DNA of 64,000 bases, from assembly GCA_001544595.2 (NCBI GenBank), contig FCOH02000003.1, forward strand, positions 62,001 to 126,000, read 5' to 3'. The stretch comes from Caballeronia peredens (GTDB lineage: Bacteria > Pseudomonadota > Gammaproteobacteria > Burkholderiales > Burkholderiaceae). Positions 33,116-40,802 of this stretch are shown here, piece after piece. Under the pieces are notes generated by a model that worked only from the letters and a program-made list of their open reading frames with translations, ran no database searches and was not told where the DNA came from. How positions within the stretch are numbered: position 1 is the first letter of the stretch; each line of letters starts with the position of its first letter. Position numbers and translations under genes: made by a program.

Positions 33116-33141
33116 GAGCAAGAGGCTGTAGCCTCTTGCTC
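33116..33141 (+). terminator. Strong hairpin between precursor and oxygenase genes
   Basis: GAGCAAGAGGCT (33116-33127) and AGCCTCTTGCTC (33130-33141) form a perfect 12-base inverted repeat. The CCTCTTGCTCACC word is then repeated at 33143-33155. There is no T run, so it should attenuate or protect the 3' end of the precursor message and let the precursor exceed the enzymes. Confidence 0.65.
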
Positions 33142-33187
33142 ACCTCTTGCTCACCTTATGCACGTTTCTCTGAATGGAGGGTCGGAT

Positions 33188-34378
33188 ATGGTCGCGTTTT
33201 TGTCGTCGCATTTTGTGAATGAATCATGGGGAAAACAAGCGGCAGAGCTGTCCATATCGCAAATCCCTTTCACGGGTAAGGATGTATTAGATGCACTCAA
33301 GCAATACGCGTTGTGCGCGAACGACATTCGATCCCGCAACGCTCAGTCCGAAACCATTACCGCTTTCAATGGAGAGCGAACGCCAGAGCCGCGCCCTGAT
33401 TTTCTTGCGCTTTCCACCGACGACACACTCGAGGATTACGTATCGAGAATCGGGCGTCTTGCCGGCGACGACGAGTGGACCGTCATGTATTATGGGCTTC
33501 ACGCGGCAAGCCCAGTCATCTGGGATATCGCAAAAGTCTTTTCCGATCAGCTCGCGTTGTCATTAGGCTATCGGCCTGGCGGCCGCGTCGATATCGATTG
33601 CTTTATCGGCCGATATTCATCCACCCATGTCGGAATCCATGTCGATCATGCGCATAATTTCGGCTTCACGTTGCGCGATGGGAAAACGATGTTCACCTGG
33701 CCCGGCACCCGCTCGGATCTCGCCGGCATGCGCTTTCCCGACTATGAATCATTCAAGTCCGAAGGCATTCCGCTCGAGAACAAAACCAATCGGGTAACCT
33801 ATTTCCCCGAGAACTGGCTTCACGTTGCCGAAACAAAATCCAACATTTCGGTCAACGTGAATATCGCGTTCTGGGAAACCGGCAACGACTCTCTGCATAA
33901 CGCGAATTACGTGAAGGGCCTGCTCCAGGCGCCCGCTCGTACCCGTCATGACGTGCGTTCTTCAGGCATCGCAAGCTTGAACCCCGATGACGACCTTCTG
34001 CTTTCATCCCTCAAGGCCTTGCTTGACGGTGCATCTCTGAAAAGACGAATGATGATTGCTCAACTCATTTCGGATACCAGCAGCCGTCTGAATGTCGGCC
34101 GTCCGATCGTCGAAGTCGAGGAACTGGATGATGTCATCGCCCTCAACACCGTCAGCACTTTACAGTGGATGCCGGTATTGGACGAGGGTGAGATCCTGAT
34201 CGCGGCAAACGGCCACTGCGGCAGATTCAAATACAGCCGCGCATTGCACGAGTTTCTGAATCGATTGTCCGCCGGTCAGCAAGTGAACATTGCGGATTTG
34301 TCGAGCGGGAAAGACAGGCTGCTTAATGACGAGCTCGTTCAAGTCGCCGCATCGCTGGCGCGATGGGGTGCATTTTGA
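33188..34378 (+). CDS. JmjC/cupin-type Fe(II)/2-oxoglutarate oxygenase with winged-helix tail
   Basis: 396 residues. The double-stranded beta-helix has the metal triad H151-x-D153 in GIHVDHAHNFGF and H212 in YFPENWLHVAE, followed by SNISVNVNIAFWE, the pattern of ribosomal-oxygenase-like JmjC enzymes that hydroxylate Arg or His side chains of proteins. The C-terminal part (about 325-396, LIAANGHCGRFKYSRALHEFLNRL) resembles the winged helix of that family and may hold the peptide. The ATG at 33188 was chosen because GGAGG lies eight bases before it; longer upstream frames lack one. It follows the precursor, whose repeats contain Arg, Asn and Asp, so precursor hydroxylation is the likely role. 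Its stop overlaps the exporter start (TGATG). Confidence 0.85.
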   Translation: MVAFLSSHFVNESWGKQAAELSISQIPFTGKDVLDALKQYALCANDIRSRNAQSETITAFNGERTPEPRPDFLALSTDDTLEDYVSRIGRLAGDDEWTVMYYGLHAASPVIWDIAKVFSDQLALSLGYRPGGRVDIDCFIGRYSSTHVGIHVDHAHNFGFTLRDGKTMFTWPGTRSDLAGMRFPDYESFKSEGIPLENKTNRVTYFPENWLHVAETKSNISVNVNIAFWETGNDSLHNANYVKGLLQAPARTRHDVRSSGIASLNPDDDLLLSSLKALLDGASLKRRMMIAQLISDTSSRLNVGRPIVEVEELDDVIALNTVSTLQWMPVLDEGEILIAANGHCGRFKYSRALHEFLNRLSAGQQVNIADLSSGKDRLLNDELVQVAASLARWGAF

Positions 34379-35577
34379 TGAACATCAGACTTCGCTGGGC
34401 GCTCGTTTTTATTTGTATCTCCCTGTCGTTTGGCAGCTTTGCAGATGAAGCGGCTCAAGTGACCTTTGCCCTGAGGCTGGCCGACCACACTTCCTCGGTA
34501 TCACTATTGCTCGCCGCCGGTCTCGTCGGAGGCATCCTGTCCGGACCGATTGCACCCACAATCCTTCAGCGAATCGGGCCCCGCAAAACGATTCCCGCGG
34601 TGTTTCTCGTTCAGTCGCTTCTGATCGCGGTCGCATCGTTGGCGAATCAGTTCTGGAGCTATGTCGTGGTGTCAATGGCGCTAGGGACGACCGGGTCCCT
34701 TCTGTGGGCGGCAATCATGGTCGCCATTCCAAGCTACACAAACGACGAGCGATACATCGACCGAGTAAACAGGATTACGCAATCGGTGCGGAACATGGGC
34801 TACGTGGGTGGCCCGGCTCTCGGCGGCCTGCTATACGGCATGGCCGAGCGTTCACGGGGACTCTTGTCGCTGGCATTGCTGGTGTTGCTCGCCGCGCCCG
34901 CCACCGCGCTATGTTTCAAGGTGCTGGAGTCTTTCAATCAAGCATCCGGTCAGGCACCCTCGCGCGAAAAATCGAAGGGGCGACTCGACCTGCCCGATTT
35001 CTTTCGCACAGCCGGCGTGATCCGTGCAGTCGCGCCGTTGTTGGCGACGGTCGTGCTGACATCCATGCTCAATGTGTTGTTGATATTTCGGGTTCGCACC
35101 GAGTTGCAGTTCAGTGCCGAAATCTACGGATTTGTTATTAGCGCATTGAGTGTGGGGCTGATCGTCGGTCCCGTGGGTTTCGCCGGGATGTTCGCGAAAT
35201 TAGGCGATGCCGCCGGCGCTTCCATTGCCGCCGGTGTCATCGGCTTCGGGATTGTGTGGCTCGCATCGAGCGACGTGGTATGGACCATCATGTGCGCCAC
35301 GTTTCTGATCGGATCGGCGAACGGCATCCAGAACGCGCTCACTGCGAGCTTCATGATGAAGGCAATCGATCCAAAGCGGCGGATCAACCTGATGCCGGCC
35401 TACATCTTTTGCATCCAGACTTCGGTATTTCTCGGCTTTGTGATCGCCGGGATGGTTAGCACTGCACACGTGACCACGGCGCTCGCGGTTGTCGGAATTG
35501 CAACGGCGATCATCGGCGCATGCGGCTTCGTGCTGAATATCAAAAATCGACCAAACCTGCTTACAGAAGGAGCTTAA
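34378..35577 (+). CDS. MFS transporter, putative exporter of the modified peptide
   Basis: 399 residues with about 12 membrane helices in two halves. The cytoplasmic loop after helix 2 reads LQRIGPRKTI, and the central loop is charged (QAPSREKSKGRLDLPDFF). The start overlaps the oxygenase stop by one base, so the two are coupled. MFS carriers of this drug-efflux type often export or give immunity to small products made by the same operon. There is no peptidase domain, so leader removal would need another enzyme. Confidence 0.85.
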   Translation: MNIRLRWALVFICISLSFGSFADEAAQVTFALRLADHTSSVSLLLAAGLVGGILSGPIAPTILQRIGPRKTIPAVFLVQSLLIAVASLANQFWSYVVVSMALGTTGSLLWAAIMVAIPSYTNDERYIDRVNRITQSVRNMGYVGGPALGGLLYGMAERSRGLLSLALLVLLAAPATALCFKVLESFNQASGQAPSREKSKGRLDLPDFFRTAGVIRAVAPLLATVVLTSMLNVLLIFRVRTELQFSAEIYGFVISALSVGLIVGPVGFAGMFAKLGDAAGASIAAGVIGFGIVWLASSDVVWTIMCATFLIGSANGIQNALTASFMMKAIDPKRRINLMPAYIFCIQTSVFLGFVIAGMVSTAHVTTALAVVGIATAIIGACGFVLNIKNRPNLLTEGA

Positions 35578-35579
35578 CG

Positions 35580-36458
35580 ATGGATGGTATAGGGCGCTTC
35601 GGATCGAAGCCAGACAATACGAATTCAATCAAGCTGCAAGCCCCTTTGGATCGAATCGTGGCATCGGGCATAGCGGATCTCCGAGTCAGTCACTACTACT
35701 TCGACGAGCCGTTATTCGACGAGTATGAATTGACGACAGTCCGCGCGACATGGGACTTTCCCGCGGCGGAATCCATTGTCCGGGATGGGCATAATGTTCT
35801 CGATCTAGGCTGCGGTGATGGTCGGCTGCTCCTGCATCTCGCCGAAAAGTTTTCGCTGAACGAAAGCTTTGGCATTGACATCTCTCCGGTCGCCATCGAT
35901 CGCTTCAATGCGTCCATCCATCACAGCCATATTCACGCGCTCCGAGGCGACATATTCGATCTGCCGACGCCGATCACACAACGACGCTTCGACGTCGTTA
36001 CGTTTGGCGACGCGACCGTCAATTTCATTCTTGACGAAGACAAACTCGAAACGCTGTTGCGCAGCGCGAAGGCGCAGTTGCGCGACTCCGGATCGCGGAT
36101 CATGGTCGCCGTCTTCGGCGATGGAACACCGGAGCGTCTCGCGTTCATGGACAAACGATGCACGGTAGTGCCGTTTCGGCGGAGCAACGGAGAAGCCGCG
36201 CTCATCTGGTGGGCCTACAAATACGATAACGACAAGCTGATCATGCATCGATCGGTCTTTGCGCAATCCGGACTGCGTGCAAACGGAAATATCGAAGGGG
36301 TCGTATGCGATCTTCGAGATCGGATGTGGACTCCGTCAAGCCTTGCCCCCATCGCGGAGGCCAGTGGTCTCACGGTCGAAAGCGTGATTGCATCGGAAGT
36401 TCAGGACGGAACCGCCGTGGGCATGGCAACGGCAATTGTCATTCTGAAATTGGCTTGA
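35580..36458 (+). CDS. Class I SAM-dependent methyltransferase of the peptide operon
   Basis: 292 residues. Motif I is NVLDLGCGDGR (D75 to G81), followed by SFGIDISPVAIDRF and FDVVTFGDATVNFI. The N-terminal region SHYYFDEPLFDEYELTTVRATW is not a generic methyltransferase part and may shape the substrate site. It starts three bases after the exporter stop with AAGGAG in front. Side-chain N- or O-methylation of the repeat peptide or of a hydroxylated residue is inferred from context. Base composition is lower in GC than the flanking catabolic genes. Confidence 0.85.
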   Translation: MDGIGRFGSKPDNTNSIKLQAPLDRIVASGIADLRVSHYYFDEPLFDEYELTTVRATWDFPAAESIVRDGHNVLDLGCGDGRLLLHLAEKFSLNESFGIDISPVAIDRFNASIHHSHIHALRGDIFDLPTPITQRRFDVVTFGDATVNFILDEDKLETLLRSAKAQLRDSGSRIMVAVFGDGTPERLAFMDKRCTVVPFRRSNGEAALIWWAYKYDNDKLIMHRSVFAQSGLRANGNIEGVVCDLRDRMWTPSSLAPIAEASGLTVESVIASEVQDGTAVGMATAIVILKLA

Positions 36459-36464
36459 ACCACC

Positions 36465-37160
36465 ATGAGAACGGATCCGATTCGACCGAACTTTTATCAG
36501 GGAACGGGGGGATACGCCTGGCAACTCGCCGAGTATCTCCAGGGCGACCAGTCCGACGGAAATGGCAACTACGCGCTCTGCAAGTCAACGCCACCGGAAT
36601 TGCGGAACCCGCTCGCACCCTGTCGTGCATTCCTGGCTCCAGACCGCTCGGTCAGATGGTCCAGTTCAGTGCGTATTACCCACGACACGCCGCGCCTCGT
36701 CGGTGCGCGGGGGATTCGATCGTCGCTCGTCGTGGTTGAAAGCGCACAGGCGTTTGGAGGCTTCCGCCGTGAAGACGCTCGGGCGCTCGCGGAAGGAACA
36801 ACAGTGGGCGCGCTGCCGCGTATGGAAATCAATGGCGTGATGCATGACGCGAGCACGCTATTGGTCGCGCTGTATCGACATGGGTTCATCGAAACTGACG
36901 AGGCGTTCCCGGCATCCCCTCCGGTGCGCTACATCATCGAACCCACCTGCATCGTTACCGACGCCCCTGGGATCGGACGCGTAGCCATCAACCAGCTTAA
37001 CGGTCGAACCATTCGATTGAGCGAGACCTCTCAAGAGATCCTCTCCCTGAACAAGCTTTTGAACGAGATACCGGAACCACTGCACTCGAGTATCGACCAC
37101 TTTGTGAAAGCCGGCATGTTGCGATTGATTTCCGGAGAGAACGCCCGTGCACATGATTAG
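36465..37160 (+). CDS. Unrecognised operon protein with winged-helix-like C-terminus
   Basis: 231 residues, no family recognised. The N-terminal 150 residues include NPLAPCRAFLAPDRSVRWSS, VGARGIRSSLVVVESAQAF and ALPRMEINGVMHDASTLLVAL. The C-terminal 75 residues (GRVAINQLNGRTIRLSETSQ, then HFVKAGMLRLIS) look like a winged helix, similar in layout to the tail of the oxygenase and to PqqD-type recognition domains. It lies between two methyltransferases and overlaps the next gene by 14 bases, so it is an integral operon member. A peptide-binding scaffold or a divergent enzyme is possible. Confidence 0.7.
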   Translation: MRTDPIRPNFYQGTGGYAWQLAEYLQGDQSDGNGNYALCKSTPPELRNPLAPCRAFLAPDRSVRWSSSVRITHDTPRLVGARGIRSSLVVVESAQAFGGFRREDARALAEGTTVGALPRMEINGVMHDASTLLVALYRHGFIETDEAFPASPPVRYIIEPTCIVTDAPGIGRVAINQLNGRTIRLSETSQEILSLNKLLNEIPEPLHSSIDHFVKAGMLRLISGENARAHD

Positions 37161-38406
37161 ACCCGGAATGGGCACCGAGAACAGCGCCAGTCTGATCTCG
37201 GCGCTCATCCTCATGACCCGTCCCGCAACGGTCGTCGAGATAGGCGCAGGCGACAGCACGACATTCATCGCGAAGGCGCTCCAGCAGGCGCGGCAGGATT
37301 GGCGACGCGACAAGGATTTGCTCGATGCTTCGACATGGCACGAGCGCAGCGCACTTCTGGACCCGACCGGCATTCCCGATTTCTATCAACCCAGGCTGAT
37401 CACCATTGACGACTTTACGGCCGAAGGCTCGTCGGCCGAAGAAGCATGGGATGCACTGAAAAAAAATGATGTCGACCCCGCCCTCGTTACCTTCGTCGAA
37501 CGCAACTTCTACGCATTAGACGAAGCCACCATCGCTTCGTGGGGCGCGATAGACATCGCGTGGATCGATGCGGGTACGCCGGCCGACGATGTCCGCTTCG
37601 TCGCAGCGCTTTGGGAACACGTCTCGCCCGGCGGTTACTTGTGCCTGCACGAGCCAACGATGCTGACCACCGTCAGCATAGGTGGACGGCAACGTGTTCG
37701 ACGTGTCAGAACGCCGATCTGGGAGGAGCTATTTCGCAGGCTGGACGATTCATTCGAGTTGGTAACTCTGCCCGAGTTGCACAAGTACCGCCAAAGCGGT
37801 CTGGGTATCGTCCGGAAGCGTCAACACAACGAACGCGTGCTCCGTTCGCAGTCGCTGCAATCCGAGCTTGTCGAGTTGGGAGAAATTCCGATTCGCAGCG
37901 GTTATTTGCCGATCGGCGAGGAGGCGTGGAAGCAGCGTCTTCGCAAGGAGGCCGTCATTGCCGCGATGACGTCACACGAAACACGCGCTGTGTATGCTGC
38001 GATCGTCCTCGGCGTCAATCGCCTTGCCGATATTGCAGAGAGAGCCGGTGTCGATGCGAAGACTGCCAGCAAAATCGTGACCCGGTTGCTGAGCATCGGC
38101 CTGATTCGGCGAGATGAAATTGGGTTTTCGGATGCCGACATAGTGTGGGGAGAGATTGCCGATCGACAGCATCGCGGCGCTGAAGATTTGAGCGATCGAC
38201 AGCTCGAAACGGATTTCGCCGTCGAAAAGATCACCACGGCCTTTGCCCCGGACGTTCAATACTCCGAAGCGGAGATATCGAAAATTTGCCAGTTGTTCAC
38301 CACCGATTACGCGCGACTCAGGCGATATCTTGTCGATCGCGGGGTGTTGCAACGTCAAAACAACGTATATCGGCGCGCTTCAAGAGATCCGGGCAAGACG
38401 TCGTAA
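37147..38406 (+). CDS. Methyltransferase-HTH-DUF2087 fusion protein
   Basis: 419 residues. Residues 1-225 form a class I methyltransferase (VVEIGAGDSTTF at 29-40; IDIAWIDAGTPADDVRFV, then SPGGYLCLHEP), of the type that modifies large or peptide substrates. Residues about 276-322 form an HTH (RLADIAERAGVDAKTASKIV), and about 357-412 match DUF2087 (FTTDYARLRRYLVDRGVL). DUF2087 normally sits in small ArsR-like regulators, so fusion to a methyltransferase is unusual. The GTG at 37147 has GGAGA at good spacing and overlaps the preceding gene; an ATG at 37153 is the alternative. Substrate capture by the HTH part, or self-regulation of the operon, are both possible. Confidence 0.8.
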   Translation: MHMIRPGMGTENSASLISALILMTRPATVVEIGAGDSTTFIAKALQQARQDWRRDKDLLDASTWHERSALLDPTGIPDFYQPRLITIDDFTAEGSSAEEAWDALKKNDVDPALVTFVERNFYALDEATIASWGAIDIAWIDAGTPADDVRFVAALWEHVSPGGYLCLHEPTMLTTVSIGGRQRVRRVRTPIWEELFRRLDDSFELVTLPELHKYRQSGLGIVRKRQHNERVLRSQSLQSELVELGEIPIRSGYLPIGEEAWKQRLRKEAVIAAMTSHETRAVYAAIVLGVNRLADIAERAGVDAKTASKIVTRLLSIGLIRRDEIGFSDADIVWGEIADRQHRGAEDLSDRQLETDFAVEKITTAFAPDVQYSEAEISKICQLFTTDYARLRRYLVDRGVLQRQNNVYRRASRDPGKTS

Positions 38407-38422
38407 CGGGTTGAGTTGTTTC

Positions 38423-38455
38423 ACGGCACGGCCATGCTTGCGCAAGCCGTGCCGT
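38423..38455. terminator. Bidirectional terminator between peptide operon and MFS gene
   Basis: ACGGCACGGC (38423-38432) pairs perfectly with GCCGTGCCGT (38446-38455). It lies 16 bases past the last operon stop and 28 bases from the stop of the convergent MFS gene. It lacks long T runs on either side. Confidence 0.6.
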
Positions 38456-38483
38456 CCGAATCGTTGCAAGCGTCGCTTGTCAA

Positions 38484-39821
38484 TCAGGCGCCTTGCTCCG
38501 AATGATCCCGCTGCCGGAGCGACTGCGGCAAACCAAACAACAGCAACAGCGCACACACCACGCTCATCGCGCCGATTGCGTACAGCGCGGGCGTCGTGCT
38601 GCCCATCGTGTCGCGGATACGGCCGACCATCACCGGGCTCACGATGCCGCCGAGCTGCCCCAGCGTATTGATCAGCGCGATGCCGCCCGCCGCGCCCGCG
38701 CCGGTCAGAAGCTTCGGCGGGAGCGCCCAGAAGGCAGGAATCGAGGCGATCACGCCCGCGCCCATCACACCGAGCGCGACGATCAGAAGCGTGGTCTGCT
38801 TGTCGAAGATGCCGGCCGCGAAGAAGCCGACTGCCGCCAGAACCAGCAGCGTCGCCACGAACTTGCGGCGCTCGCCCGACCGATCCGACATGCGGCCGAC
38901 CACGACCATGCAGATCGCGCCGCAGATATACGGCACCGCGGTCAGGAGACCGATGACCGTCGGATTCTGCGTGCCCGCCGCGCGGATCAGGTGCGGCGCC
39001 CAGAAATTGAGGCCGTAGGACGCGACCTGAATCAGAAAGTAGATCAGGCCGAGCATCAGGAAGCCGGGCGTCTTGATCGCGCCGAACAGCGAATGGCCGG
39101 TGTCGGTGTGCTGGCTTTGCGTCGAGATCTGGCTCTTCAGATACGTCTTCTCGGCGCCCGTGAGCCACGCGGCGTCATCGATGCGATCCTTCAGCACCTT
39201 CAGCACGAGCACGCCCAGCAGTACGCACGGCAGGCCGCCCAGAAGGAACAGCCAATGCCAGCCCGCAATGCCGAACACGCCGTTCATGTGCCCGAGCACG
39301 AGGCCGGAAAGCGGCGCGCCGACGAGTCCCGAAAACGCCGACGCGAGAAACAGCAGCGACGTGATGCGTCCGCGATAGCTCGCCGGAAACCACAGCGTCA
39401 GGTAGTACAGCACGCCGGGCGCGAAACCCGCTTCCATCGCGCCGATGATGAAGCGCAGACCGTAGAACTGCCATTCCGTCTGCACGAAGACCATGAGCGC
39501 GGTCGCGATGCCCCACGAAATCATGATGCGCGCAATCCAGCGACGCGCACCGACCTTGTAGAGCAGCATGTTGCTCGGCACTTCGAACAGCACGTAGCCG
39601 ATCACGAAGAGACTCGCGCCGAGCCCGTAGGCCGTGTCGGAAAAGCCGAGCGTGCTTTGCAGCTGAAACTTCGCGAAGCTGATGTTGATGCGGTCGAAAA
39701 ACGCAAACAGATAGCACAGCATGATGAGCGGCATGAGCCGCCACGCCACCTTGCGAATGATGTCCGCGGTGTTTTCGGAAGTCTGCGGCTTGCCTGCCGC
39801 GTCGACGCTCAGATCACTCAT
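38484..39821 (-). CDS. MFS transporter, anion:cation symporter (ACS) type
   Basis: 445 residues, 12 membrane helices. The family signature FFDRINISFAKFQLQSTLGFSDTAYGLGASLF is clear, as is LFEVPSNMLLYKVGARRWIARIMISWG. ACS carriers take up organic anions such as tartrate, phthalate, glucarate or dicarboxylates. It is the last gene of a leftward set with an HMG-CoA-lyase-like gene (34 bases upstream) and a CoA-transferase, so it probably imports the acid they degrade. A close paralogue lies at 61.7-63.0 kb. Confidence 0.9.
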   Translation of the reverse strand: MSDLSVDAAGKPQTSENTADIIRKVAWRLMPLIMLCYLFAFFDRINISFAKFQLQSTLGFSDTAYGLGASLFVIGYVLFEVPSNMLLYKVGARRWIARIMISWGIATALMVFVQTEWQFYGLRFIIGAMEAGFAPGVLYYLTLWFPASYRGRITSLLFLASAFSGLVGAPLSGLVLGHMNGVFGIAGWHWLFLLGGLPCVLLGVLVLKVLKDRIDDAAWLTGAEKTYLKSQISTQSQHTDTGHSLFGAIKTPGFLMLGLIYFLIQVASYGLNFWAPHLIRAAGTQNPTVIGLLTAVPYICGAICMVVVGRMSDRSGERRKFVATLLVLAAVGFFAAGIFDKQTTLLIVALGVMGAGVIASIPAFWALPPKLLTGAGAAGGIALINTLGQLGGIVSPVMVGRIRDTMGSTTPALYAIGAMSVVCALLLLFGLPQSLRQRDHSEQGA

Positions 39822-39854
39822 GGTTGTCTCCGGTAGTTGTTTTGGTCTTTTGAA

Positions 39855-40802
39855 TCAGATGCTTCGTACGTATTCCGGCGCCGCATGCAGATCGCAAGTG
39901 CGACCCGCCTTCGCGACTTGTCCCGATACTTCGTGGCCGACGAGCGCGGGCAACGTGCGCGACAGCGCGATCAGCGTCTGCAGATCGACGCCCGTCGGAA
40001 TGCCCATCTCGTCGCACATGTTCACGAGGTCTTCGGTGCAGATGTTTCCGGATGCGCCCGGCGCGAACGGACAGCCGCCGAGACCGCCCAGCGCTGCATC
40101 GAAACGGCGCGCGCCCGCGCCGTAGGCGGCGAGCACGTTGGCTAGACCGAGACCGCGCGTGTTGTGGAAGTGCAGCGTCAGATCGGCGGCGGGCACGTGT
40201 TCGAGCACGCGTGCGACGAGCCGCGCCACCTGACGCGGATTCGCCATGCCGGTGGTATCGGCGAGCGTGATGCCCGCGATGCCCATCTCGCGATACGTGC
40301 GCGCGATAGACACGACGCGGTCTTCGTCGATGTGTCCTTCGAACGGGCAGCCGAACGCCGTCGCGACAGTCGCGTTCAGCGAGACCGGATACGGCGCGCC
40401 TCCGACGAGCCGCACGATATCGCCGAAGCCGGCCAGCGACGACTCGCAGCTCATGCGCATGTTGGCGCGGTTGTGCGTCTGGCTCGCGGACATCACGAGG
40501 TTGAGTTCGTCTGCGCCGGCGGCGAGCGCGCGCTCCGCGCCCTTCACGTTCGGCACGAGCGCGACGTAGATCACGCCCTGTCCGCGGCGGATGCCGTTGA
40601 AGACCGCATCGCCGTCGCGCAGCGCGGGAATCGCTTTCGGCGACACGAACGAGCCCGCCTCGATGCGCGTGAAGCCGCACGCCGACAGACCGTCGATCAG
40701 CGCGATCTTGTCCGCGGTATCGACCCACTGCTTTTCGATTTGCAAGCCGTCGCGCGGCGCGACTTCCTGAACGATCAGTGGTTCCTTGTATTCAAAATTC
40801 AT
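39855..40802 (-). CDS. Hydroxymethylglutaryl-CoA lyase family protein
   Basis: 315 residues, TIM barrel. Active-site marks are APRDGLQ (Arg-Asp pair near residue 16), the metal-binding HFHNTRG and the cysteine loop GCPFAPGASGN. The family splits 3-hydroxy-3-methylglutaryl-CoA, or related citramalyl-type CoA esters, into acetyl-CoA and a keto acid. The ATG overlaps the CoA-transferase stop (ATGA), so the transferase should supply its CoA ester. Leucine-type HMG or an itaconate/citramalate-like acid would fit. Confidence 0.9.
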   Translation of the reverse strand: MNFEYKEPLIVQEVAPRDGLQIEKQWVDTADKIALIDGLSACGFTRIEAGSFVSPKAIPALRDGDAVFNGIRRGQGVIYVALVPNVKGAERALAAGADELNLVMSASQTHNRANMRMSCESSLAGFGDIVRLVGGAPYPVSLNATVATAFGCPFEGHIDEDRVVSIARTYREMGIAGITLADTTGMANPRQVARLVARVLEHVPAADLTLHFHNTRGLGLANVLAAYGAGARRFDAALGGLGGCPFAPGASGNICTEDLVNMCDEMGIPTGVDLQTLIALSRTLPALVGHEVSGQVAKAGRTCDLHAAPEYVRSI

